From the NCBI RefSeq assembly GCF_000003815.2, contig NW_023365881.1, forward strand, positions 262,551 through 326,550: 64,000 nt of DNA. The letters are read 5' to 3'. Positions 44,342-55,387 of the stretch are shown in pieces. The notes beneath the pieces were generated by a model. That model made no database searches and was not told where the DNA came from. It was given only the letters and a program-made list of their open reading frames with translations. This DNA comes from Branchiostoma floridae (taxonomy: Eukaryota > Chordata > Leptocardii > Amphioxiformes > Branchiostomatidae). Every line of letters starts with the position of its first letter. Within the stretch, counting starts at the first letter, position 1. The translations under genes were made by a program, and so were the position numbers.

Positions 44342-46955
44342 ATGGCCAATTGTGGAAGTCCTACTGAAGATCTGTGTCCTGGACATTCTGGGAACAAGAC
44401 TGAAGTTCTGCATCCTGGCCACCCTGGGAACGAGACTGAAAGTTTGTGCCCTGGCCACCCTGGGAACGAGACATACAGCAGGGAGGAAAAGACTACCGGT
44501 AAGCACGATTTTCTCGAATTGGCTGCTGCAAAACCACACGCGTTTCCGTGGCAAAAATCTTAGGTGTTGATATCAGATAACGCCATGCAAATGTAGAACT
44601 GCTAGATATAGGCCTTACCTGCTTCACTTACAGTACTCATCAAAATTGTGTTACTAAAAGCAGATAGATCAGTACAAGTGTTTAAAGTGAGTTTTGTAAG
44701 GTTTTTAATGTTTAGCTTACGTAGAATGCTTTTTTGACAAAATAAATCACACTGCGTTTTGGTCAGTACAGGCTGCTACTATATGTTGTGTTTGCAGTGA
44801 CTGAATAAATTCATTCTTTCTTCCATCACAAAGGTGATCAAATTCATAACGATCACTGTGGGCCTCTTTAGGGTCAATACTGATGACAAATCACTTCAGA
44901 ACGTAAACTCGCGAGAGTTACAGACACGTGGTCTCACTAACATGTGATCTTGCGGATACGTGACGTCAGCAATGACGTGTCTGTCACTCTCGCAAGTTAA
45001 CGTTTGGTCGTCAGTATTGATCCTAAAGAATGCGACAGTGGTCGTTTAGAGTTTCATTCATGTATACCCTAGTGTTGGAAGAGAGTTAAGCATTTTACTA
45101 TGATTACTACTAACACAGATGAGCTTCTATGACAAATTCGTTCATTCATTACTTCATCCATACAGCAGACATAACCGGACAGCATGGCAGAGAAGACAAA
45201 GCTCCATGCGTGGGAACTTTTGATGTGAAGGTTGAGAAGACTGATTCCATGTCTCCATGTTTACAAACAGAGGATCCTGACGAAGCTGTACTTGAAACCA
45301 AGACAACAGACGCGGGCGGACAGCGGGACAGGGGAGGGGAAGATTCGTGCCAGGAAACGTTTTATTGGAAGGTGAAGAAAACTGGCTCGTCATCACAGCT
45401 GGAACGGAGGGAAATCCTGAAGCCTGACATCAGTGCTGAGAAATCCTACATGTGTAAAGAGTGTGGGCTCAGAGTAGGTTCTCCTACTGCCTTGCGCCAA
45501 CACATGAAAACTCACACAAAAGAAAAACCCTACAAGTGTGATCATTGTGAATATTCTGCTACATGGAAGTCCAACTTGGACCGACATCTAGCAAAACACA
45601 CTGGTGAGAAACCCTACATGTGTGGGGAGTGTGGGTACAGGACATCTCTGAAATCTACCTTATCCACTCATATGAGAACTCATACCGGTGACAAACCCTT
45701 CAAATGTGACCAGTGTGACTATTCTGCTGCACAAAGATGCAGTTTGGACAGCCATGTAGCCAAACACACTGGTGATAAACCCTACATGTGTGGGGAGTGT
45801 GGGTACTGGACAACTCGGAAACAGCACTTATCGAAACACATGAGAACACACACAGGAGAAAAGCCCTACAAGTGTGAGGAATGCAATTACTCTGCAGCAC
45901 AGAAATACACTTTAAACCAACATCATCTAGCAAAACACAGTGGGGAGAAACCCTTCATGTGTGGGGAGTGCGTTTTCAGGACAGCAGTGAAGACAGAGCT
46001 ATCCAGACATGTTAGAATTCATGCAGGTAAAAAACCCTACAAGTGTGACCAGTGCGACTATTCTACTGCATGGAAGTACAATTTGGACCAACATGTAAGA
46101 AACCACACTGGTGACAAACCCTACATGTGTGGGGAGTGTGGGTACAGGACAGCTACAAAAGCTGACTCATCCAGACATATGAGAACTCATACCGGTGAAA
46201 AACCCTACAAGTGTGACCATTGTGACTATTCTGCTGCACAGAAATCCACTTTGGACAAGCATGTAGCAAAACACACCGGTGATAAGCCCTACATGTGTGA
46301 CCAGTGTGACTATTCTGCTGCAAGGAAATCCCATTTGGACATTCATCTAGCAAAACACACCGGTGATAAACCCTACATGTGTGGGGAATGTGGGTACAGG
46401 ACAGCTCGCAAGGATGACTTATCCAGACATATGAGAACTCATACCAGTGAAAAACCCTACAAATGTGACCAGTGTGACTATTCTGCTGCACGGAAATCAA
46501 CTTTGGATGACCACATGATAAAACACACCGGTGAAAAACCCTACATGTGTGGGGAGTGTGGGTTCAGGACAGCTCGCAAGTCTGACTTATCCAAACATAT
46601 GAGAATCCATACCGGTGAAAAACCTTACAAGTGTGACCAGTGTGACTATTCTGCTGCACAGAAATCCCATTTGGACCAACATCTAACAAAACACACCGGT
46701 GACAAACCCTACATGTGTGGGGAGTGTGGGTACAGGACAAGTAGAAAGTCATACTTATCCCAACACATGAAAACTCACACAGGAGAAAAACCCTACAAAT
46801 GTGACCAGTGTGACTATTCTGCAACAAGGAAATCTTCCTTAGATGATCACCTGATAGAGCATACACAGGAGAAACCCTACATGTGTGATAAATGCGAGTA
46901 CAGGGCAGCTACAAGAAACGAAATATCTGTACATATCAAAACTCACACCGGATAA
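44342..46955 (+). CDS. ZNF-C: 18-finger C2H2 protein, 647 aa, two coding exons
   Basis: Exon 44,342-44,498 (ATG after acceptor CCCTCAG/ACAG; MANCGSPTEDL; three HPGNET-type repeats) ends ACTACCG|GTAAGC, phase 1. Exon 45,169-46,955 starts after CATACAGCAG and continues in frame (D-ITGQHGREDKAP), 1,944 nt in all. A linker rich in Asp/Glu/Thr precedes 18 intact fingers, mostly alternating CDQC and CGEC types. Fingers 10 and 11 are both of the CDQC/CDHC type, so one partner has been lost or gained. The last finger (CDKCEYRAATRNEISVH) is shared with ZNF-E. The start exon lies behind the cassette at 43,100-43,310. Confidence 0.87.
44860..45030. mobile_element. Foldback MITE in the ZNF-C intron
   Basis: The left arm CTTTAGGGTCAATACTGATG pairs with the right arm GTCAGTATTGATCCTAAAG. 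The inner arms GCGAGAGTTACAGACACGT and ACGTGTCTGTCACTCTCGC also pair. The loop contains TGACGTCA, a CRE-like palindrome. Confidence 0.72.
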
Positions 46956-48130
46956 ATGCCTGTGACCAGTGGACTAGTCTGCACAGCAGCACCGAATTCC
47001 ATTTTTTTACATAACTATATAAGAAAAAACAATTGAAGAGTGCAAAGCATATAAAACTTACTTGATTTGAGTAATGTAATTGATATGTGGTAGCTTAGAT
47101 GATAATTTTTGTTCATACATGCTTTAGGACATAGCGTAAGTCCGATTTTGCCTTGGAGGAAAGCCTTCTGTTGTTCTCGCGAAGAATTGTCCCCTCTAAG
47201 CTTAGGGTAGATGTGTGTCTTTGCACGCTTTACTTAAAATCTTTTTTTACGCTTGACTTAAATCCCATTTTCGATGACCACGTGAGAAAGCCAACTGGAA
47301 AGGAATCCCACATGTATGATGGGTGTTCTTCTTCTTCACATCCTGGCGGAGGATCAATTCAAGATCAAATGGACTCGGCGATGAGTGATGAGTGTAAAGC
47401 ATACAAAACTTACTTGGTTTATGTAATGCATTTGGTATATGATAGCTTATATGATAACATTATTTGTCATTGGTCACTTTGCTTAAATCCTTATTAACAT
47501 GAATGTAGAATGTAAAGAATTATCATTTTTTTTACGTTTGCGTCTTTGCGCTCTATTTGATATCCAGTATTAGCACTAACTCACGTTATAAATATATATT
47601 AAACTTTGGACTAATAGTGAATTAATAGTGTATCCACTATTAAATGGTCTGCTGTTACATGAATTGTTGTATTCTATGATGTAATGTAGTGAGCAATAAG
47701 CATATGCAGCTGTATGTGGGGAGTTTTCTGTGACTTTTAACAGTAATCAGCTTTGTGATTGAAACATGTAACAATTTTGTTCATTATAATAATTATATTA
47801 TAATCGGTCAGCAATCTGGGAGGACCTTCGATACCGGTTTCCTTTTGTATTTAAATGTGAAAACATACTTTTTAACCATTAATTTCTCTGAGCACGAATT
47901 GTGGGATACACCAACATTCATGTTCAGTTTTGAGGAATAAATTTTTGTTATAGATTTGATATAAACGAGTACCTTTGATTGATTCTACATTATTATTATA
48001 CTGTAGAAATAAGGGAGGGATTTGCGTTCCGAATTCACGTACAATTGTTTCTTGAATTAACATTTGCATATATTAAATATGTGAACTGTGAATAAGTAAC
48101 AGCAGAGATATAATAAGTGTATTGCAATCA
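46956..48130. repeat. ZNF-C 3' flank and shared spacer
   Basis: Contains the conserved 3' block at 47,150-47,500 and the shared spacer at 47,560-48,130. No gene. The empty LINE-B target (TTTTGAGGAATAAATTTTTG) is at about 47,925-47,945. Confidence 0.6.
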
Positions 48131-48179
48131 CGATTAACACTAATTCCCAACCTTTAAAAAAGACTTTGATAATGCGAAG

Positions 48180-48404
48180 TAAGTATATAATAGCGTTGAG
48201 ATCGCAATTTTACTACACATTTATTCCTGGCACAACTCCGTCCATCTGCGATCTGTTACTGAGGTCACGAGCTGAGGTAATCAGGATTTTATGACCTCTG
48301 ACCTTTCACCTTCGCACGACCCCGGATGTACATTTGGTGAGTGCAGTGTTTTTTCCTGTTTAAAAGACGCGATTTTTACGATACTGCTAGACAACACGGA
48401 CGAG
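48180..48404 (+). promoter_or_regulatory. Promoter and untranslated first exon cassette of ZNF-D
   Basis: DR1 complement TGACCTCTGACCT at 48,292-48,304. Exon 1 ends at 48,404 (ACACGGACGAG before GTAAGAA). Confidence 0.65.
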
Positions 48405-48824
48405 GTAAGAATGTCAACCGCCTTATGAAGTCTTTGTTTTTGTTTAAAGAGTCCTAAATAAACACATTTTATCTATCTAGAAGATATAATTTGCGATCGT
48501 CTGCGGATGGGTGGGGAGGGGGGCAGAGCTCCGTGGGCAGACATAGCACGTTCTGTCACAGAAGGGAAACTTGTTGTTCTTGCTCAGTTTTTTCTTCTCC
48601 AATGAAATAGAAAAGATCAATCTTCACAACTAGACTATGGAATAACTTGAAGTTCAATGAGTGGTAGGTCGTTGCATAAGACACTGCATTTTGGTCATGT
48701 GCGGCAACAAGAATTCTGGGTGATATATCAGGCCCACAAAAAGTAAATATTCCTTGTCTTGACCATTTTTGCCATTTGCATAACAACGTCCAGACGCAAA
48801 TATACAAAAGTAACGGTCTCCTCT

Positions 48825-50455
48825 ATCAGCACTGGAGCAAGGCTACGCGGGTCACGGGTTCCTCACTGGGCTTCCAGTGACGCACATACATTCAAAATGG
48901 CGTCGTCACTGGATGCCCAGTAACGAAGAAAGTTTGTCACTGGTTTCCCAGTGATGAATTGCTTTGTTCCAGTGATGAAGCTCTCTCGTCACTGGAATTC
49001 CAGTGATGAACCTTGTCTCGTTACTCGGTTTCCAGTGATGTACTCCGCTCGTCACTCGGGACCCAGTGATGAACTCCACTCGGCACTCGGGACCCAGTGA
49101 TGAACGTCATTCGTCACTGGGCACCGAGTGCGGAACCATCGAGGTCACCGGTTCCTCACTGGGTTTTCCAGTGATCAGCGACTCTTCGTCACTGGACACC
49201 GAGTGATGAAATTATTTCGGCACTGGGCTTCCAGTGACCACGTCCTAATAGCACTGGAACGTTCCAGTGCTGAATTTGATATGCAACAAAAACACTTGTC
49301 GCCATAGCCGTGTTACTGTTAAGTTTGGTCCGCTCTACCCGAAGGTTGCCTACTCAGTGTATGTTTTTAATCAGTTCATGGCCTCTGTTCTTTGTCTGGC
49401 CCGGAAGTGTATCTTTATCCATCTTTGCTTGTTCAACTTTATGGTTTCCAGTGCTGATTCCGGTAAACCAGTGATGAAGTTTCTCTTCACTGGAAAACTA
49501 GTGACGATAAATATTCCCCACTGGTACTAGTAAGCGAGTGACAACGCGACTTCATCACTGGATACCGAGTGATGAGAAATTTACCCCTGACCTCTGTAGT
49601 TTTGCAGCACTGGAACACCAGTGCTGAAGTGGTCGTCAGCACTGGAAGCCCAGTGCTGAGCCGGCGTCAGCACTGGAAGCCCTCCTATCAGCACTGGAAA
49701 CCGAGACTACAAACAAGCTGAAAGGGCTATATCTATCACATTCACACAATTCAATAAAATCACAAAGTCATGGCTTTTTTAATTCTTTGATGAAATAAAG
49801 CTGTTGTTGTCAATGTCATGTGTAATGTCAATCTCCGCCAAACAAAGTATCAAGGGGCTCTAATATTGATTATAAATATAAAGTGTATTGCAAATTCTTG
49901 CCCGTGGGCTAATTGCAGGTAACATAAGAAATTCAAACAGTGTAAAAACAATATCACAAGTGTCTACTCTAGTCTAAAGCTAGTAAAAGCTAGTGCCACG
50001 CAAGATCTGCTTGGAGATTAAATAACACGCACAGATATATCTAAGTCTAAAGGAAATAACTCAGACAGCCGTGCAGACGCATGCTACACGTATATTACGT
50101 TCAGCACTGGTCTTCAAGTGCTGAAAAGTTTCCGAGCACTGGTAAATCCAGTGCAGAACCCGTTACTTTTGTATATCAGCACTCGGTTCCAGTGCTGACG
50201 GCGGTTTCAGCACTGGGTAACCAGTGCTGAATGATCTTTGAACTGGCTCGCCGCCTCTCCGCCGCGAAATCAGCACTGGTACCCGAGTGCTGACGGCAGT
50301 TCAGCAGTGGAAAACCAGTGCTCGGAGAAGTTCAGCACTGTAACAAGGCCGTTCAGCACTGGAAAACCAGTGCTGACGTTTCTTCAGCACTGGAAAACCA
50401 GTGCTAAGGCCGATTTGACCCATATTGATTCAGCACTGGAACACCAGTGCGGAAC
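48825..50455. repeat. Array of CACTGG/CCAGTG palindromes (copy 2)
   Basis: Same two blocks as in the ZNF-A intron, without the two transposon insertions. TCACTGG-type palindromes lie at 48,825-49,280. GCACTGG-type ones lie at 49,590-49,700 and 50,100-50,455. One extra unit near 49,637-49,670 is absent from copy 1. Several base changes restore symmetry relative to copy 1 (for example GTCACTGGtttCCCAGTGATG at about 48,935). Confidence 0.75.
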
Positions 50456-50624
50456 CCGTTGCTTTTGTATACTTGCTGTCCAGACGGGTTTTGTTTACTT
50501 TTTGTGGGCCTTACCCTTTGAGTTTGACGAATTAACTCATATGCGTCTGACTTCTGTGAAAAGTTTTATATACTATTAGATACTATTTTCCTTCTATCAT
50601 TTGTTGTCCTTCAACAGAAAAGAA

Positions 50625-52616
50625 ATGGCCAGTCCCAGCTGTGGAGGTTCTACTGGAGGTTTGTGCACTGGCTACTCGGGGAACGAGACTGGAGGTCCAG
50701 GCCACCCTGGGAACGAGACTGATGGTTTGTGCACTGGCCACCCTGGGAACGAGACTGAAGGAGAAAAACCCTACAAGTGTGACCAGTGTGACTATGCGGC
50801 AGCATGGAAATCCCATTTGGACAAGCATGTGACCAAACACACCGGTGAGAAACCCTACATGTGTGGGGAGTGTGGGTACCGGGCAGCTCAGAAGATTAAC
50901 TTAACCGTACATATGAGAATGCACACAGGTGTAAAACCCTATAAGTGTGACCAGTGTGACTATTCTGCAGCACATAAATCCAGTTTATACAAACACCGCC
51001 TAGCAAAACACACCGGAGAGAAACCCTACTTGTGTGGGGAGTGTGGGTACAGGACAGCTGACAGGTCTACCTTATCCCGGCATATGAGAACTCATACCAG
51101 AGAAAAATCCTACAAGTGTGACCAGTGTGACTATTCTGCTGCAGAAAAATTTGCTTTGGTCCAACATCTAACAAAACACACCGGTGAGAAACCTTATATG
51201 TGTGGGGAGTGCGGGCTCAGGACAGCTTGGAAATCTACCTTATTAAGACATATGAGAACACATACTGGAGAAAAGCCCTACAGGTGTGACCAGTGTGACT
51301 ATTCTGCAGCAGAGAAATCCACTTTGGATGACCACATAACAAAACACACTGGTCAAAAGCCCTACATGTGTGGGGAGTGCGGGTACAGGACAGCTCTAAG
51401 GGCTAACTTATCCCGACATATGAAGACCCATACAGGGGGAAAACTCTACAAGTGTGACCAATGTAACTATTCTGCAGCACGAAAATCTGCCTTATCCTTT
51501 CATGTGAAGCGTCATACAGGAGAGAAACTTTACAAGTGTGACCATTGTGACTATTCTACTACACAAAAATCCAGTTTCGACATTCATCTGGCAAGACACA
51601 CTGGAGACAAACCCTACAAGTGTGACCAGTGTGACTATTCTGCTGCACGGAAGTCCCATTTGGACCTACATCTAGCCAGACACACAGGTGAAAAGCCCTA
51701 CATGTGTGATGAGTGTGGGTACAGGGCGGCTCACAAGTCTAACTTATCCAGGCATATGAAAACTCATACTGGAGAAAAACCCTTCAAGTGTGACCAGTGT
51801 GACTATTCTGCAACAAGGAAATCCACTTTATACCAACATGTAGAGAAACACACCGGTGAGAAACCCTACATGTGTGGGGAGTGTGGGTACAGGACAAATC
51901 AGAAATCTACCTTATCTATCCACATGAGAAGTCATACCGGAGAAAGACCCTATAAATGTGACCAGTGTGATTATTCTGCAGCACACAAATCCTCTTTGGA
52001 CCAACATCTAGCAAAACACAGTGGTGACAAACCCTACATGTGTGGGGAGTGTGGGTACAGAACAACTCACAAGTCAGCCCTATCGAAACATATGAGAACT
52101 CATACCGGAGAAAAACCCTATAAGTGTGACCAGTGTGACTATTCTGCAGCACAGAAATCCCATTTGGACTATCATCTTACAAAACACACAGGTGAGAAAC
52201 CCTACAATTGTGGGGAGTGTGGGTACAGAACAACTCACAAGTCAGCCCTATCGAAACATATGAGAACTCACACAGGAGAAAAACCCTACAAGTGTGACCA
52301 GTGTGACTATTCTGCTGCACAGAAATCCAATTTGGACAATCATCTAGTAAAACACACCGGTGAGAAACCCTACATGTGTGGGGAGTGTGGGTTCAGGTCA
52401 GCTGGCAGGTCTACCTTATCCCGACACATGAAAACTCATACAGAAGACAAACCCTTCAAGTGTGGAGAGTGTGGATACAGGACAGCTATCAAGTCCGACT
52501 TATCCAGACATATGAAAACTCATTCAGATGAAAAGAGAAACCGTACATGTGTGACCAGTGACGGGGCAGCTGGAAAGGATGAGCTGTCCGAACAGATCAA
52601 AACTCACACCGCATAA
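50625..52616 (+). CDS. ZNF-D: 21-finger C2H2 protein, 663 aa
   Basis: The exon starts at 50,618 after TTCAACAG; ATG 50,625 ([12 protein letters not shown]). Only three HPGNET-type repeats, fewer than ZNF-A. There are 21 intact fingers plus a degenerate last unit ending SEQIKTHTA. It is the duplicate of ZNF-A with about five more fingers. Finger 3 has a one-residue longer His spacing (HRLAKH). Finger pair 15-16 is nearly repeated in 17-18, pointing to expansion by pairs of 168 bp. Nuclear DNA-binding function is inferred from the family. Confidence 0.88.
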   Translation: MASPSCGGSTGGLCTGYSGNETGGPGHPGNETDGLCTGHPGNETEGEKPYKCDQCDYAAAWKSHLDKHVTKHTGEKPYMCGECGYRAAQKINLTVHMRMHTGVKPYKCDQCDYSAAHKSSLYKHRLAKHTGEKPYLCGECGYRTADRSTLSRHMRTHTREKSYKCDQCDYSAAEKFALVQHLTKHTGEKPYMCGECGLRTAWKSTLLRHMRTHTGEKPYRCDQCDYSAAEKSTLDDHITKHTGQKPYMCGECGYRTALRANLSRHMKTHTGGKLYKCDQCNYSAARKSALSFHVKRHTGEKLYKCDHCDYSTTQKSSFDIHLARHTGDKPYKCDQCDYSAARKSHLDLHLARHTGEKPYMCDECGYRAAHKSNLSRHMKTHTGEKPFKCDQCDYSATRKSTLYQHVEKHTGEKPYMCGECGYRTNQKSTLSIHMRSHTGERPYKCDQCDYSAAHKSSLDQHLAKHSGDKPYMCGECGYRTTHKSALSKHMRTHTGEKPYKCDQCDYSAAQKSHLDYHLTKHTGEKPYNCGECGYRTTHKSALSKHMRTHTGEKPYKCDQCDYSAAQKSNLDNHLVKHTGEKPYMCGECGFRSAGRSTLSRHMKTHTEDKPFKCGECGYRTAIKSDLSRHMKTHSDEKRNRTCVTSDGAAGKDELSEQIKTHTA

Positions 52617-53095
52617 AAACCCTATAAGTGTGAACAGTGCGACTATTCTTAAGCGCAGGAAGCTCCTTTGGATGAACTAATGTATGAGGAATGTGTAGAA
52701 ATAATGTATTTGCTATATGATAGCTTAGATGATGAATAAGATTGGTTTGATCATACATGGTATTAGGACATAGTGCAAGTCCATTTTTGCCGCGGACCAA
52801 AGTCTTCTGTTGTTCTCGCAAAGACTTGTTACCTCTTATCTGATCAATGGTAGATGTGTGTCATTTGCACGCTTTACTTAAATCCTTTTTTACGCTTGAC
52901 TTAAATCCCATTTTTGATGACCCAAGTAAGAAAGCCAACTGGAAAAAAACTATGATGAGTGTGAAGCGTTTAAAGCTAACTTGGTTTAAGTAATGTATTT
53001 GGTATATGATAGCTTAGATGATAACATTTGTGTCATTGGACACTTTGATTAAATTCTTATTAACATGAATGTAGAATGTAACAAAATATGATTTT
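52617..53095. repeat. ZNF-D 3' flank
   Basis: Begins with decayed finger-like DNA (GTGTGAACAGTGCGACTATTC) and continues with the diverged conserved flank. No gene. Confidence 0.55.
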
Positions 53096-53727
53096 TCATA
53101 CATGTATATATGCAATTGTCACTTCAAGGAAAAATTGTAATTGAATTTACTTCAGGGAACAATTTTACGTGGATTCAGTACGCAGATCCCTCCCTTATTT
53201 TTACAGCATAACAATAATGTAGAATCAATCAATGGTCCTCGTTTATATCAAATCTAAAACAAAAACATCTATTCCTCAAAACTTAACATGAATGTTAGTG
53301 TATCCCACAGTTCATGCTCAGAGAAATTAATGGTTAAAAAGTTATGTTTTCACATTGTTTTCCTCACGCCACCGGCCGCACGGACCTGCACCTCACCTGG
53401 ATGTGATGCTCTAATTGAGGGCTTTGTCCAGTACCTTATTGAGATTGAGATACTAAAAAAAGGAAACCGGTATAGAAGGTCCTTCCAGATTGCTAGGCGA
53501 TTATGAACAAAAACACGTTTCAATCATAAAGCCGATTATTGTTGAAACTCACAGAAAACTCCCGGCATACAGCTGCATATCCTAATTGCTTACTGCATTA
53601 CATCATAGAATACAACAATTCATGTAACAGTAGACCATTTAATAGTGGATACATATTTGTCTAAACATGAATAGACATATATAACGTAAGTTAGTGCTAA
53701 TACTGGATATTAAAAAGTGCGCAGACA
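53096..53727. repeat. Inverted copy of the ZNF spacer
   Basis: This segment is the reverse complement of the spacer as seen at about 42,480-42,970: GAGAAATTAATGGTTAAAAAG, then AAAGGAAACCGGTAT and ACATCATAGAATACAACAATT. Forward orientation resumes at about 53,740. About 100 bp of unrelated sequence (53,362-53,455) is inserted within it. Confidence 0.72.
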
Positions 53728-53859
53728 TAAATACTATTATATTGAATTCGAGAAACAGAAAGAGTAAAACCAAAGTATTGCAATCACGATCAACACTAAT
53801 TCCCAACCTAAAAAAAAACACTTTGATAAAGTTAAGTAAGTATATAATAGCGTCGAGAT

Positions 53860-54068
53860 CGCAATTTACTACATATTTATTCCTAGCGCATCTCCGTCAA
53901 TCTGCGATCTGTTACTGAGGTCATGAGCTGAGGTAAACAGGTTTTCATGACCTCTAACCTTTCACCTTCGCACAACCCCGGATGTGAAGACTGCACTGCG
54001 GTGATTCCTTTGTACCAGTACGAAAGAAAGACGCGGTTTTTGCGGTACTTCTAGACAACACGGACGAG
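53860..54068 (+). promoter_or_regulatory. Promoter and untranslated first exon cassette of ZNF-E
   Basis: The DR1 complement has one change (TGACCTCTAACCT, 53,948-53,960). Exon 1 ends at 54,068 (CACGGACGAG before GTAAGAG). Confidence 0.62.
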
Positions 54069-54213
54069 GTAAGAGTGTCAACCGACACATGAAGTCCTCG
54101 TCTTTGTAAAAGTCGTGAATGAAACTCCCTATTTCAAAGCTATAAAGTATAATTTGCGATCGCCTGAGGAGGGGTGGGGAGGGGGGCATTGCTCTGCACA
54201 CGGACATTTCCAA

Positions 54214-55121
54214 GGTAGCAGAACACAGTTTATGCGCAACCCCAAGATTTTGTTGTGTTTCAATATTTTGTGGCTTGTACCCTGAACTCGAACAGATCCG
54301 TTTTTGGTATTTCTAAAGTGCATCCTACTTTATTTTTTATATATTTTTATTAAGTCACTACATTGCCCCCCCCCCCAAAAAAAACATTGTCATCTAGACC
54401 TTTAACCTCTAGACACTGTGCCCTATTGTAAATACTTTGTTTGTTGATTGTTGTATTTTTTAAATGTTTGGTTTATAGTCATATTGATTGTTTGAACCCT
54501 GGAATGTTAGCCTGTAAGGGCTAAATGGTTTCTTGATAAACAACAATAAACTGAATGCGTTGAAGGTAGCAGAACACAGTTTTCGGGCTATGGGGATTTC
54601 TATAGTTAAGGGCCTCAAGGTGACTGGCTTCAACGCGTAAAAAATAAAGTAGGGTGCACTTTTTGAATACCAAAAACGGATATTTCAAGTTCAGGGTACA
54701 AGCCACAAAATATTAAAAAACAAAAAAATCCTGTTGGCGTATCGTCTTCTCATGCCCACTTTGGAATACCACTCTGCGGAGGTCACAGAACTGCAGCCGG
54801 CTGAGCACTAGAAGGGCAGTTGCATAGCGGGGCCCATTTCTACACGAAATAGAAAACTTTCACAATCCAATCCAAACCATACACTCTCAGAGTCAGAGTC
54901 GACACCTTCCGTGACCACGTAGCACAGGTTACATCTGGCTGCCACTCAAATAAGGCTTTTTACCTCTCCTTCAACAAGTTTATCTGTACTACTTTATGTA
55001 TCCGCGTCATAGACCACATTATATTCACGGATAAATACTGTGTTCTGCTACCTCGAAGCCAGTCATCTTGAGGCCCTTAACTATAGAATTCCCCTCAGGC
55101 CTAAAACTGTGTTCTGCTACC
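54214..55121. mobile_element. Composite foldback DNA element, TSD TCCAA
   Basis: Starts GGTAGCAGAACACAGTTT and ends AAACTGTGTTCTGCTACC, flanked by TCCAA (54,209-54,213 and 55,122-55,126). The same terminus also occurs internally at 54,565 and, inverted, at 55,037-55,052, so two elements or arms are nested. A further inverted pair (AATATTTTGTGGCTTGTACC and its complement near 54,690-54,710) encloses a LINE tail at about 54,400-54,560. The ZNF-B intron at 38,260 shows the empty site. Non-coding. Confidence 0.7.
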
Positions 55122-55387
55122 TCCAAGAAATCTAAAAACACGCTAAATAGCGGTTACTCAAGCAACTGGATATTATTTTCAAAATGGTAAAATGTTTAGG
55201 AAGCATTTCATAATAACTGACACCGACGAAAGGTAGTGGATGCTACCTGAAACATCTGGCCGTTTCGAAAATCACATCCAGCTTGAATAAGTGCTGTTTG
55301 ACGACATCCATTTTGGCATTAAGACAACACGTTTGTCAGGTTAAGGTTTTTTTCATCTGTCATTTTTTATTCCACAACAGAAAAGCG

